DNA of 64,000 nucleotides from CALOCY01 sp942491975 (GTDB lineage Bacteria; Bacteroidota; Bacteroidia; Bacteroidales; Prolixibacteraceae), in contig CALOCY010000004.1 of assembly GCA_942491975.1 (NCBI GenBank), forward strand, positions 1,736,001-1,800,000, in the 5' to 3' direction. Below are positions 34,940 through 44,164 of the stretch, piece by piece (the stretch's first letter is position 1; every line of letters begins with the position of its first letter). The notes under the pieces are model-generated. The model ran no database searches, had not been told where the DNA came from, and saw nothing but the letters and a program-made list of their open reading frames with translations. Both the position numbers and the translations under genes were made by a program.

Positions 34940-36589
34940 TTAAAGCCCTAATACATCTTTCCCTTGTACAAATATAATATCGCGCGGAATACCTGCACTG
35001 GCAATGCGGTCAAGGTCTTTTTGAAGCTCTTCGTTGATTTTCCCTTTTTCTTCTATCATACTTTTTGCTTTGGCATAATTTCCATCGCCCTGAATAGTAA
35101 GGATCAATTCCGAAAGGCTTAGCATAGACTCTTTCATTTTTTCAAAGTCCACTTTATATACGCCTTTTTCTTCATCTTTAGAGAAAGCACCTGTTTCTTT
35201 AAAGTAGTTGAAACACATCATATTGGCTTTCCCGTGGGCACTTGCTGCACCAAATCGTATCGAACGGAAGATACCGGCCATGAATGTCACAAAGTTATCC
35301 ATAAGGTCTTTCTCCTCCAGTTCACCCATCTCATATAGTTTGGTAACACACCACAAGCCTACAATATCAGCTTTGCTTTCTTCCACTGAAGAGTAAGTCT
35401 CTTTTAGTGCTTCACGAACAGTTTGTGTACCATCAATGGTGTTTCCCATTCCCAGCCCGTGAGAGACCTCGTGGAACATCACATTTTCGAAGAATGCATC
35501 AAATTTTACATTTTTTTGCTGCGACTCATCGATCAATACACCGGCTATCGGAAGAAGTATTTTGTCAAATTTTGCTTTCATTGAGTTTTTCAGTTGCAAT
35601 TTACGCGAACCATTTTCAGTACGCACCTTCTCATCGTTAGGAAGGTTTATCGCAATTGTTTTACTTCCTGCATTACAATCACCGGCATAAAATACGGCAT
35701 CGTATGCATTTATATCGGAACCCATCCCGGGGGTTTCCGATTTGTATTCCGGTTGACAAGGCAACCCTTTTTGCAGGTCGGGTAACAGGCTGACAAAACG
35801 GGCCAGTTTTTCACTCCACTCCCGGTCTTTTATCAGGATAAATGATTCAAAAGCAGCTTTATAACCATACAGGTGATCTTCGTAATTTTCGATAGGCCCG
35901 ATGATAAAGTCAATGCCATTGTCTTTCATCTCCATCCATGCTACATCACTTTCATAATAGTTGTTGGTAAGCAGTGCTTCAGCCCTTTCTTCCAGGTATC
36001 TTTTCAACCCGGCATCTTCGGCCAGCCGGGCAGCTTTTTTTACAAGTGCTGCCATCTTTTCAATTTTCTCTTTATAAGCTACATTGAAAGGAACTACTTT
36101 TAACGATCCGTCTTCAGCTCTCTGCACAAGCGTATAAAGGCTTGTTTTGCTTTCATCTTCAATCGCTTCAAACTCCTCTTTTGTCATATCTTCCGGGTAG
36201 AATTGTGCACCCGCCGGTTTTTTACCATATCCGTCAACAAAAGGGACATTATCATTCAGCCGCTCCCATGGCCCGTAGTTTAGCCTGACCAGTTTTTCGG
36301 CAGCATCATCATCTTTTACCCTGGCAAGAACTTCGTTCTTATCCCCATACGCCTGTTCCCAGAATATTTCCTCAGCCAGTTTTGCAGCTTCAAAAAGTAG
36401 TGGTAGCATTTCCCGCTCTTTTGGAGTAAGTACGCTTAAGTCTGTTTTCAACTCGAATTCGGCATATTCATTGGCTTTCGCCTGCAAGGGGGATGTTTCC
36501 TCCTGCTTTTCCGCTTTTTTATTCATACAAGCAGTCATTAATACTACAGGTAACAATAAAGCTACCGTGTAAACACTCAATTTTCTCAT
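34940..36589 (-). CDS. M49-related zinc metallopeptidase-like lipoprotein
   Basis: 549-residue lipoprotein (lipobox LMTAC) distantly related to DPP III. The zinc motif is His373-Glu-Val-Ser-His377 (HEVSHGLGMGN), a five-residue HExxH rather than the six-residue HExxGH of true M49, followed by EESKAD from Glu403. Residues 100-330 share segments such as an NAYDAVFYAGDCN block and IAINLPNDEKVR with the larger enzyme at 5876. It is probably a zinc peptidase of the envelope; activity is inferred. Both M49-type genes lie on the reverse strand, 27 kb apart. Confidence 0.78.
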   Translation of the reverse strand: MRKLSVYTVALLLPVVLMTACMNKKAEKQEETSPLQAKANEYAEFELKTDLSVLTPKEREMLPLLFEAAKLAEEIFWEQAYGDKNEVLARVKDDDAAEKLVRLNYGPWERLNDNVPFVDGYGKKPAGAQFYPEDMTKEEFEAIEDESKTSLYTLVQRAEDGSLKVVPFNVAYKEKIEKMAALVKKAARLAEDAGLKRYLEERAEALLTNNYYESDVAWMEMKDNGIDFIIGPIENYEDHLYGYKAAFESFILIKDREWSEKLARFVSLLPDLQKGLPCQPEYKSETPGMGSDINAYDAVFYAGDCNAGSKTIAINLPNDEKVRTENGSRKLQLKNSMKAKFDKILLPIAGVLIDESQQKNVKFDAFFENVMFHEVSHGLGMGNTIDGTQTVREALKETYSSVEESKADIVGLWCVTKLYEMGELEEKDLMDNFVTFMAGIFRSIRFGAASAHGKANMMCFNYFKETGAFSKDEEKGVYKVDFEKMKESMLSLSELILTIQGDGNYAKAKSMIEEKGKINEELQKDLDRIASAGIPRDIIFVQGKDVLGL

Positions 36590-36643
36590 TATTCTGAAGT
36601 TTTAGTAGATTCTGTCCCAAAGCTATAAAATTCTGCACAAGCA

Positions 36644-36677
36644 TAAAAAAAGGCCACACATAAGCGGCCCTTTTTTA
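36644..36677 (-). terminator. Terminator of the TPR gene
   Basis: GGCC and GGCC/CCTTTTTT arms around ACACATAAGC with A7 before and T6 after; placed just after the stop of the reverse-strand TPR gene. Confidence 0.75.
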
Positions 36678-36696
36678 CAACATATTTTTTACCTGC

Positions 36697-37377
36697 TTAG
36701 TTATTCAACGAAGTTTTATAGTCCTCATACGCTTTAACGGCAGCATCAATATTTCTCATGCTTGCCACAGCCACTTTGTTATTCGCATCAATTTCCAATA
36801 CCTTTTTGAATGCTGACTTTGCTTCATTAAACTTGGCAACAGCACCCTTCATAATTTCGAGGTATTCGGCGGCCGGTTTTCCGGAAGCTTTGCCTGCAAT
36901 GGTATTAGCTTCATTAAAGATATCGGCAGCATCTTTGTTCATGTACGTAGTTACCTGCTTTTTAAAGTTAGGCAGGTACCTGCTTGAAGGATAATCAACC
37001 AATGCCTTTTCAAATACTTCCTTCGCTTTTGCATCGTCACCTTTCGATTTGTACACTGAACCAATGTAGAAGGTTGCTGCATCAGCCTTATAACCAAGAT
37101 CTTTCGTTTTGTTTAAAAACTTAAGTGCTTTGTCATAGATTTTCAATTTACGGGCACAAGTAGCCATGTTGTAAATTGTTTTGCTATCAGTAGCAACACC
37201 CTCTTCACCTGATCCCAGGTATTTTTCATACATCTCTAATGCACCCTTGTAATTTTTAGCCCTGAGGGCTTCATTACCTGCATTTTTCACTTCCGCAGCA
37301 CTCTTACTATCCTGTGCAAAACTCAATACTGGGCTTAGGAAAATAGCAAGAATAAAAAATAAACGTTTCATTTTCAT
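36697..37377 (-). CDS. Exported TPR-repeat protein
   Basis: 226-residue protein with a signal peptide (about 1-21, ending SFAQ) and four to five tetratricopeptide-like repeats: AAEVKNAGNEALRAKNYKGALEMYEKYL, TIYNMATCARKLKIYDKAL, ATFYIGSVYKSKGDDAKAKEVFEKAL and a final FNEAKSAFKKVLEIDANN. Each is given here only to show the register. TPRs mediate protein-protein contacts; partner unknown. Its own terminator follows. The next upstream gene on this strand is separated by a palindrome at 37525-37558. Confidence 0.82.
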   Translation of the reverse strand: MKMKRLFFILAIFLSPVLSFAQDSKSAAEVKNAGNEALRAKNYKGALEMYEKYLGSGEEGVATDSKTIYNMATCARKLKIYDKALKFLNKTKDLGYKADAATFYIGSVYKSKGDDAKAKEVFEKALVDYPSSRYLPNFKKQVTTYMNKDAADIFNEANTIAGKASGKPAAEYLEIMKGAVAKFNEAKSAFKKVLEIDANNKVAVASMRNIDAAVKAYEDYKTSLNN

Positions 37378-37524
37378 CTGGATATTATTTTAACAGTTTA
37401 ACTATAGGTCTAATATTATCGAATCCCAAAAATAACGATTTTGTTATTCTTTCAAAATTTCTCATGCAATAGTTGCCAGTTTTTATTTTTAAAGATTAAT
37501 TCTTTATCAAGAAACTATAACATA

Positions 37525-37558
37525 ACCTTTCCGAGGTTTTCAAAAACCTCGGAAAGGT
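37525..37558. terminator. Palindromic hairpin, 16-bp arms
   Basis: ACCTTTCCGAGGTTTT (37525-37540) and AAAACCTCGGAAAGGT (37543-37558) around CA. Similar design to 12231-12265 and 17326-17354. Probably ends transcripts from the glycerate kinase and TPR genes upstream on the reverse strand. Confidence 0.75.
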
Positions 37559-37614
37559 ATGGGGTTGAATTGTAAAGCTTCATTTAAAAAAAATGAGCAA
37601 TCTTCATGCCACAA

Positions 37615-37899
37615 TTACGGATTGTACATGTCTTTGTACCTGAAACCGAGTATACTGTTGAGCATTTCGATGTTTACCTGTGCTGTTTTATTGTCAGGAT
37701 CTATCTCCAGCACATATTGATTGTAATTTATTGCATCGCTCAACCGTTGCAGCTTGCCGGCAAGTTCGGCACACAACAACCACGTTTCAACCGATCGGGG
37801 ATTGGTTTTAGCCAATTGCAATGCCTCGTTTAAAGCTTCATCAACTTTTCCCTCATCCGCTTTTTCCCTGATTTTTAGTAAATCGTCATTCATCACCAT
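37615..37899 (-). CDS. Small TPR-repeat protein
   Basis: 94-residue cytoplasmic protein with about two TPR units (DEALNEALQLAKTNPRSVETWLLCAELAGKLQRLSDAI; NYNQYVLEIDPDNKTAQ; given to show the register). No signal peptide. Its ATG overlaps the stop region of the glycerate kinase gene, implying translational coupling. Function unknown. Confidence 0.7.
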   Translation of the reverse strand: MVMNDDLLKIREKADEGKVDEALNEALQLAKTNPRSVETWLLCAELAGKLQRLSDAINYNQYVLEIDPDNKTAQVNIEMLNSILGFRYKDMYNP

Positions 37900-39007
37900 T
37901 GTTTTTCAGAATTTCCCCAATATTGTATGCTGTTTTTTCAATCAACTCCGCAGCATCATTCATCGCCTGCTCCAAAGATAGCGGTTCATTGCAAATTGTG
38001 AAAACTTTGTCGTACACTATTTCAGCACCATGTTCAACCGTTCCGGTAACAGCCACTACCTTTTTACCGTATTTTTTTGCTTTTTGTGCCACACAAAACG
38101 GTGCTTTCAGGGCATTGGTCTGGTTGTCTATCCGCCCCTCACCGGTAATAACCACATCAGCCCACCGCACTAATCCATCAAAATTACCCGATTGCATAAC
38201 CAATTCGGCACCAACTACAAGGCGGGCATTAAAAAAAGCGGCCAATCCTCCGGCAATACCCCCGGCAGCACCTGCATGTTTCAATTTCGAGATGTCACAT
38301 TCCGTTATCTTTTTCACTACTGTAACCCAATGTGTCAATCCTTTTTCCAATCGGGCAACCATCTTTTCATCTGCCCCTTTTTGTGGAGCAAACACATTGG
38401 CTGCCCCCCGTCCTCCCAACAGGTAGTTTTCCACATCACAGGCTACTACAATCTCACAATGTGAGGCTTTAATCAGATTGGATGTATCTATTGTACAAAC
38501 TCTTTGCAGGTTTTCACCTTTCCCGCATAGTGTTTTACCTTCACAATCAAAAAAACGTGCCCCCAATGCTCCCAATGCCCCCATTCCTCCATCCACGGTT
38601 GCGCTTCCCCCTACCCCAAGAATGATTTTTGTTGCCCCGTTGTCCAGTGCTTCAAGAATTAACTCACCTGTCCCAAAACTCGAGGCAAGCACGGGATTGA
38701 GCTCCTGCGGTTGCAATAGCTTCATTCCCGAAGCATCAGCCATTTCAATAATGGCCGTACCATCATCACTATAATAGAAAGATGCCGTAACCAAACGAAA
38801 AAGCGGATCGTGTATGCGGCACATGATTTTACGGGCATTCAACACTCTTGCCAATACTTCACCGGTACCATCCCCTCCATCGGCCATCGGGTATTTTTTC
38901 AGATGAAAAGAATCACCGGAATCCATAAGGCCCCGCTCCAGTGCATTGGCAAAAGAGATGGCATCAATACTGCCTTTCATACTATTGGGGGCAAGCAATA
39001 TATTCAT
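37886..39007 (-). CDS. glxK: Glycerate kinase (GlxK family)
   Basis: 373-residue glycerate 2-kinase-type enzyme. N terminus NILLAPNSMKGSIDA, then KYPMADGGDGTGEVL (about 43-57), GVGGSATVDGGMGAL (about 134-148) and a C-terminal ITGEGRIDNQTNALKAP are the family signatures, with Gly-rich loops for ATP and glycerate. The ATG at 39007 follows the relA stop by 5 bases; TTG 39016 is the in-frame alternative. It sits between relA and a small TPR gene in a tight reverse-strand operon. Confidence 0.93.
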   Translation of the reverse strand: MNILLAPNSMKGSIDAISFANALERGLMDSGDSFHLKKYPMADGGDGTGEVLARVLNARKIMCRIHDPLFRLVTASFYYSDDGTAIIEMADASGMKLLQPQELNPVLASSFGTGELILEALDNGATKIILGVGGSATVDGGMGALGALGARFFDCEGKTLCGKGENLQRVCTIDTSNLIKASHCEIVVACDVENYLLGGRGAANVFAPQKGADEKMVARLEKGLTHWVTVVKKITECDISKLKHAGAAGGIAGGLAAFFNARLVVGAELVMQSGNFDGLVRWADVVITGEGRIDNQTNALKAPFCVAQKAKKYGKKVVAVTGTVEHGAEIVYDKVFTICNEPLSLEQAMNDAAELIEKTAYNIGEILKNNGDE

Positions 39008-39012
39008 TGTTA

Positions 39013-41229
39013 TCAAAAATCTACCCTTGTTACATATCGTACACCTTTCACCTGCTTCAGGCGTTGTATGACAAAGTCAAGGTGTCCGGTATCAAATACA
39101 AATATGCGAATAGTCCCGTCAAACTCACCTTTGTTATCAGGGTTCACCGATATAGAGCGAATCTGTACCTGAAAATCGTGTGCCAGCACTTGGGTAATAT
39201 CACCAATCAGGCTCACCTGATTATTACCCGAAATTTTAATGGTAGCCTGAAATGCATTTTGTTTTTCCATCTCTTTCCACTGTGCTTTTATAACCCTGTA
39301 TGGATACCTTTCGATCATCTCATGCGAGTTGGGGCACGATTGCCGGTGTATTTTGATCCCCTCCTTTATGGTAACAAACCCAAAAATTTTATCGCCCGGA
39401 ATAGGGTTACAGCAAGGCGCAAACTTGTACACCACATTATTGATATTGTTATCGATAATCAGGTAATCGTCCCCTTTCGAAAAGCGCAATTCTTTCACTT
39501 CACTTTCGGGCAGCATCTCTTTCAAACGATTGGAGCCTGTCTCTTCTTCTTTCTGTCCGATAACAATTTCCTTTATCTCTAAAGGGTCAATTTTTTCTGT
39601 GGCAATATGGGAGTACAATTCGACCGCATATTTCAGCTTGTAATGTTTGATGAGCATTTTGATCACCTCATCGTTAAAATCAAGCTTCCAGTTTTTAAAT
39701 TTCCGCAGGATAATCTCTTTTCCATTCTCGGCCTCACGCCTCTGCTCTTCGTTCAGGCTTGCTTTGATCCTGTTTTTAGCTTTCGATGTGGACACAAAAT
39801 CAAGCCAACCGGTTTTTGGTTTCTGCTTTTTCGATGTCTCAATTTCAATCTGATCGCCATTTTGCAATTTATATTTCAGGGTAACAATACGCCCGTTGAC
39901 TTTCCCCCCGATGCACCTGTCGCCAACCTGAGAGTGGATATCGTATGCAAAATCGAGCAATGTTGCCCCTTTTGATAATTTTCGAAGGTCACCTTTGGGG
40001 GTGAATACAAATATTTCATCGTCATAAATATTACGCTGAAAGTCATCAATAAAATCGACCACACTGGTTTCTTTCGACTCCATAATTTCCCGAATATTCG
40101 CCAGCCAGTTATCCAGCTCTTCGCTTCCGCGTCCCCCCTTGTATTTCCAGTGTGCGGCCAGCCCTTTTTCAGCAATCTCATCCATACGTTGTGTACGTAT
40201 TTGTATCTCCACCCATTTTCCTTCGGGACCCATCACCGTAGTATGCAACGATTCATAACCGTTGGATTTCGGAATGGATATCCAGTCGCGCAAGCGTTCA
40301 GGATTGGGCTGGTACTCCTCGGTAACAATAGAGTAAACCTGCCAGCAGTCCGATTTTTCGTATTCTGCCTGCGAGTTAATGATCACACGAATGGCAAACA
40401 GGTCATAGACCTCATCAAAACTCACTTTTTGGGTATTCATCTTGTTCCAGATCGAGTAGATTGATTTGGTCCTCGACTTCATCTCAAAATCAAACCCTTT
40501 TCTTTTCAGTTTCTGCTCAATGGGTTTCACAAAACCTGCCACAAAACGCTCACGTTGTTTGCGGGTCTCTTCTAACCGGGTTACGATGTAACTGTATATG
40601 TCGGGATTGAGGTATTTGAGGGCACGGTCTTCCAGTTCCGATTTGATTTGATAAAGTCCGAGCCGGTGTGCCAAAGGGGCATACAGGTACGATGTTTCGG
40701 TTGCATATTTATTTTGCATCTCTTTATTGACCCAGTCAATGGTACGCATATCACGTAACCTGTCGGCAATTTTTATGAGGATAACCCTCACATCGCCCGA
40801 AAGTGCCAGCATCAGCCTTCGGTAATTTTCCGAATGAATGGATACAGTTTCGGTATCCATTTCATTGATCCGGTAAATCCCTTCGAGTATCCCCCTTACC
40901 GAACGGCCAAATTGTTTCTGGACATCTTTAAATGAGATCTCCTGCTTTCGGTTTTTATCGAATACGTTATGCAACAATGCCGATACAACAGAGTCGGTAC
41001 TCAATCCTATCTCCGTAACAGCAATACGCGCGACCTCTATCGAATGTAAAAGAATAGGCTCACCCCACCCCCACATTGCCCCATCCAGCAGTCTTTTGGC
41101 CAACTCGTAAGCATCGGTTATTTTTTTCAGGTCTTTCTCCGGAAGATTTGCGGTGCAATAATTTACAAGTTCCCTAAAAAGCCTGTCCTGATCTTCTGTT
41201 TTCGAAATTTTTATTGCCTGCTCATTCAT
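39013..41229 (-). CDS. relA: RelA-type (p)ppGpp synthetase with degenerate hydrolase domain
   Basis: 738-residue RelA/SpoT homolog. The HD hydrolase domain keeps His62 but the catalytic HDxxED reads His87-Asn88-Val-Phe-Asp91-Lys92, so hydrolysis of ppGpp is probably lost. The synthetase domain is intact: RLRD at 312-315 in the RxKD position, SNGYESLHT at 322-330 and Glu341 in EIQIRT. TGS domain about 405-465, a Cys-containing zinc-finger-like region (APCCNPIPGD near 605-614), and a C-terminal ACT domain. Makes the stringent-response alarmone in response to stalled ribosomes, by family. A second, hydrolase-competent homolog should exist elsewhere. Confidence 0.93.
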   Translation of the reverse strand: MNEQAIKISKTEDQDRLFRELVNYCTANLPEKDLKKITDAYELAKRLLDGAMWGWGEPILLHSIEVARIAVTEIGLSTDSVVSALLHNVFDKNRKQEISFKDVQKQFGRSVRGILEGIYRINEMDTETVSIHSENYRRLMLALSGDVRVILIKIADRLRDMRTIDWVNKEMQNKYATETSYLYAPLAHRLGLYQIKSELEDRALKYLNPDIYSYIVTRLEETRKQRERFVAGFVKPIEQKLKRKGFDFEMKSRTKSIYSIWNKMNTQKVSFDEVYDLFAIRVIINSQAEYEKSDCWQVYSIVTEEYQPNPERLRDWISIPKSNGYESLHTTVMGPEGKWVEIQIRTQRMDEIAEKGLAAHWKYKGGRGSEELDNWLANIREIMESKETSVVDFIDDFQRNIYDDEIFVFTPKGDLRKLSKGATLLDFAYDIHSQVGDRCIGGKVNGRIVTLKYKLQNGDQIEIETSKKQKPKTGWLDFVSTSKAKNRIKASLNEEQRREAENGKEIILRKFKNWKLDFNDEVIKMLIKHYKLKYAVELYSHIATEKIDPLEIKEIVIGQKEEETGSNRLKEMLPESEVKELRFSKGDDYLIIDNNINNVVYKFAPCCNPIPGDKIFGFVTIKEGIKIHRQSCPNSHEMIERYPYRVIKAQWKEMEKQNAFQATIKISGNNQVSLIGDITQVLAHDFQVQIRSISVNPDNKGEFDGTIRIFVFDTGHLDFVIQRLKQVKGVRYVTRVDF

Positions 41230-41416
41230 ACCATTAAAATAGCTAAAATCGTGTATATAATACCATAATGTTTCTCATCAATAAACTGCCTGAAAACAGA
41301 GGTAATAAGACATCATCTTAAACACATTCATTTCCATTCCCGATACGCTTTGCTATCGGGATTCATTCGACGTTCTATTTTCAGTTCATTTCATTCCTGA
41401 AAATAGTGTCTCATGA

Positions 41417-41455
41417 AAAAAAAGCGGGATTGACACTTCAGCCAACCCCGCTTTA
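41417..41455 (-). terminator. Ferritin gene terminator
   Basis: On the reverse strand AAAGCGGGGTTGG pairs with CAATCCCGCTTT (one bulge) and T8 follows. It lies just after the ferritin stop. The rest of the 41230-41416 gap shows nothing clear. Confidence 0.8.
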
Positions 41456-41475
41456 ACATCTATCTTCTTTTTCTG

Positions 41476-41991
41476 TTATTCGCTTCCGGCTGTTGCATCA
41501 ACAAATACCCTCGATTTCATTTCCCGGTCAAGCATTAACAAGCCATGTCCGTTTCCATTGATCAGTTTAAGGCTGTCACAAATCTCCTGCACCGATGCTT
41601 CTTCTTCAACCTGCTCATCAACAAACCATTGCAGAAAACTGCGTGTGGCATGGTCATTTTCTTTGATTGCAATATCCATGAGGTTATTGATCAATGAAGT
41701 GACCTTTGCTTCGTGCTGGCGTACTTCATCAAACACCTCTGTAATTCCACCAAATTCGGTAGGGACAGCATCAATCGCTTTTAGCCAGACACGACCGCTC
41801 CGCTCATTCACATAGTCGAACAGTTTATTGGCATGGGAGAGTTCTTCCTGTGCCTGTATTTTCATCCAGTTGGCCATTCCGCTAAAGCCTTCGGCCTGTA
41901 GGTAAGCACACATTGACAAGTAGAGGTATGAAGAGTATAATTCGGCATTGATCTGTTCGTTCAATGCTTCTTCCAGTTTTTTATTTAACAT
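41476..41991 (-). CDS. ftnA: Ferritin
   Basis: 171-residue bacterial non-heme ferritin. Four-helix bundle with ferroxidase ligands: Glu in LNEQINAELYSSYLYL (about residue 17), the WMKIQAQEELSHA segment with Glu50/His53 region, and the later Gln/Glu in the fourth helix (FLQWFVDEQVEEEA). Oxidises and stores iron. The frame is open to 42033, but MLNKKLEEALNEQ at 41991 matches ferritin N termini. Monocistronic with its own terminator. Confidence 0.94.
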   Translation of the reverse strand: MLNKKLEEALNEQINAELYSSYLYLSMCAYLQAEGFSGMANWMKIQAQEELSHANKLFDYVNERSGRVWLKAIDAVPTEFGGITEVFDEVRQHEAKVTSLINNLMDIAIKENDHATRSFLQWFVDEQVEEEASVQEICDSLKLINGNGHGLLMLDREMKSRVFVDATAGSE

Positions 41992-42125
41992 GACGCTGAT
42001 GTTTATTTGTATTAATACGTATTCAAAGAACAAATATAAATCAAAATTAGTTTAAAAACCACAGATAGAATTTTATATGGTTCAACCCCTGGCAGACATA
42101 CACATATTAGTTAATGAAGCTGAAA

Positions 42126-43864
42126 CTATAGGCAATCCAGGTCAAATTTTTTCACAAACGTCTTAAAATCAGGATTTTTCTTTGCCATCTCTGCCATCTT
42201 CTCCTCATCGGTCAGTGTCGTGCGTTTGTGTGTGTTTTCTACGATAACACCTTTTACATCAATCGTACTATTTTTTAGTTCGCGATGCAAAAAACCGATC
42301 AGTTTAGGTTTGATTTCCCACAGGTTTGATTGCTGTACCGAGTTCTCAATCTCCAACACGACAAGATTTCCTTCTTTCAACAGAGGCTTTTGATTGAGCA
42401 TGGTTTTTATCTGGGGATTGTCGGTATTGTTTTTTGCAAAGCCTTTCCATTTTTCCAGCAATTGTTCGTAGGTAAACGGCTCAAAAAGCTCTTCCCTAAC
42501 CTCTTTCTGTGCCTCTTCCTTTTTCTCTTCAATGGGTTGTCCCGACAATACCGCATTGATAGACACCGTTCGTTTTTTGGCCGATGAAGGGAGCGGTTTA
42601 GGTTTAGGGGTTGCCTTATCCGGGCTGACAACCTGAGAAGACGGGGTTGCACGCTGCAATTCAACAGCCGCTCCCGAAACAACAGCTGCCTGCTGTTCTC
42701 TTTTCTCTTCTACGATAAAAGGTTCAAGGATTTTGTCATCCATGTCACACTCTACGTCAGCTTTTTTTTTTTAGCTGTCCACTGTGTAATCTTGATAAGT
42801 GCCAGTTCCACCAGCAGCCGTTTATTCTGGCTCGCTTTGTACTGCATATCACACTCGTTGGCCCTATTCAGTGCCTCAATCAGAAAATTGTCGTCGCATG
42901 CCCCTGCCTGTTGTTTGTAGCGCTCTTTGATGTCGCCACCTACTTCGAGAAGTTGAATCGTAACAGTATCTTTACACACCAACAGATCCCTGAAGTGACT
43001 ACTTAAACCAGAGATAAAGTGGTGACCGTCGAACCCGTTTTCAAGAATTTCATTAAAGATCATGAGTACCCCCGGCACATCGTTTTTCAAAAACAGGTCG
43101 ACCAACCTGAAGTAGTACTCATAGTCCAGTACATTCAAGTTGTCAATCACATCTTTGTAGGTAATATTGTTGCCCGAAAAACTGACCAGCTGATCGAATA
43201 TGGAGAGTGCATCACGCATGGCCCCATCGGCTTTATGTCCGATTATATTCAGGCCTTCGGCTTCAACAGTCACATTTTCGTTACCGGAAACATACTGCAG
43301 ATGCCCCACAATATCGGACACGGTAATCCGGTTAAAATCGAATATTTGGCACCGCGATAGTATGGTGGGTATAATTTTGTGTTTTTCGGTTGTTGCCAAA
43401 ATAAAAATAGCGTGCCTGGGCGGCTCTTCCAATGTTTTCAGGAAAGCATTAAATGCCGATTGTGATAACATGTGTACCTCATCAATAATATACACGCTGT
43501 ATTTCCCCACCTGAGGGGGAATGCGTACCTGATCTGTCAGACTGCGGATATCATCGACAGAGTTGTTAGAAGCCGCATCCAGTTCATGAATATTGTACGA
43601 CCGCGATTCGTTAAACGCCACACATGATTCACACTCATTACACGGCTCAATATCAGCAGAAAGGTTTTGGCAGTTGATGGTTTTTGCAAATATGCGCGCA
43701 CAGGTGGTTTTTCCCACCCCACGCGGGCCACAAAACAGGTAGGCTTGCGCCAACTGATTGTTTTTAATAGCATTTCGCAGGGTTTCAGTAATCGAAGATT
43801 GTCCTACTACCGTGTGAAAATTGTCGGGCCTGTACTTTCGTGCTGATACAATAAAATTTTCCAT
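42126..43864 (-). CDS. dnaX: DNA polymerase III subunits gamma/tau, expressed through an A11 slippage site
   Basis: Clamp-loader ATPase. Frame 0 from ATG 43864 encodes a 370-residue gamma-like form ending at TAG 42752-42754: Walker A GPRGVGKT at 46-53, zinc cysteines near 68-84, IIDEVHML Walker B and SRC sensor. At its end the mRNA has 11 consecutive A (42762-42772). A -1 shift or equivalent slippage there continues through KKKKADVEC into the second frame, which ends at 42126 and encodes the tau tail; total about 579 residues. The tail from MDDKILEPF has a typical Bacteroidota DnaX C terminus (TYEQLLEKWKGF). The upstream ORF start at 43903 is rejected. Confidence 0.88.
42762..42772 (-). promoter_or_regulatory. 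dnaX: dnaX slippery homopolymer (A11 on the coding strand)
   Basis: Eleven consecutive T on the + strand, read as GCT AAA AAA AAA AAG by frame 0. Frame 0 stops four codons later region-wise (CTG ACG TAG). The -1 frame is open through into the tau tail. Either ribosomal -1 frameshifting or RNA polymerase slippage would work. Confidence 0.8.
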
Positions 43865-44164
43865 AACTGGCCTTTGCGTTTGTCTGTTTTCGAGTGCATC
43901 CAAAGATATAAAAATAAACCTTATTTATTTATCTCCCTTTACAATGAGATATTAACAATGTGCAATGAATCCACCGTTGCATTCCGCACAGGAAGTGCAG
44001 AGTTAGATACCAGCCTTAACCGGATAAAAGAAAGGCTAAGGGGAAAGGCAGAGGAAACCTGACTATGGATTGATAGGGCACGGACGTGGACATCTGCGCC
44101 AGCAAGAGCTTCAGAAAAACGGATATCTTCTTCCGTTTATTCTGTTAACTTCTGTTTTTTCTAC
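43865..44164. other. Gap with no supported gene
   Basis: Upstream of dnaX to the MITE-like element. A frame beginning near 43958 encodes about 35 residues without family resemblance; I do not call it. Sequence near 44041-44110 is unremarkable. Confidence 0.5.

Noticed and set aside
42126..42743. Separate gene for the tau tail starting MDDKILEPF
   Set aside because: It continues the upstream frame after a -1 shift at the A11 run with no stop, has the typical DnaX tail, and has no promoter or start context of its own.
43865..43903. Longer dnaX start at 43903
   Set aside because: The MENFIVSARKYRP start at 43864 is the normal DnaX N terminus; the extension shows no similarity to it.
43958..44062. 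Small ORF upstream of dnaX
   Set aside because: About 35 codons, no family resemblance, next to a MITE-like element; not supported.
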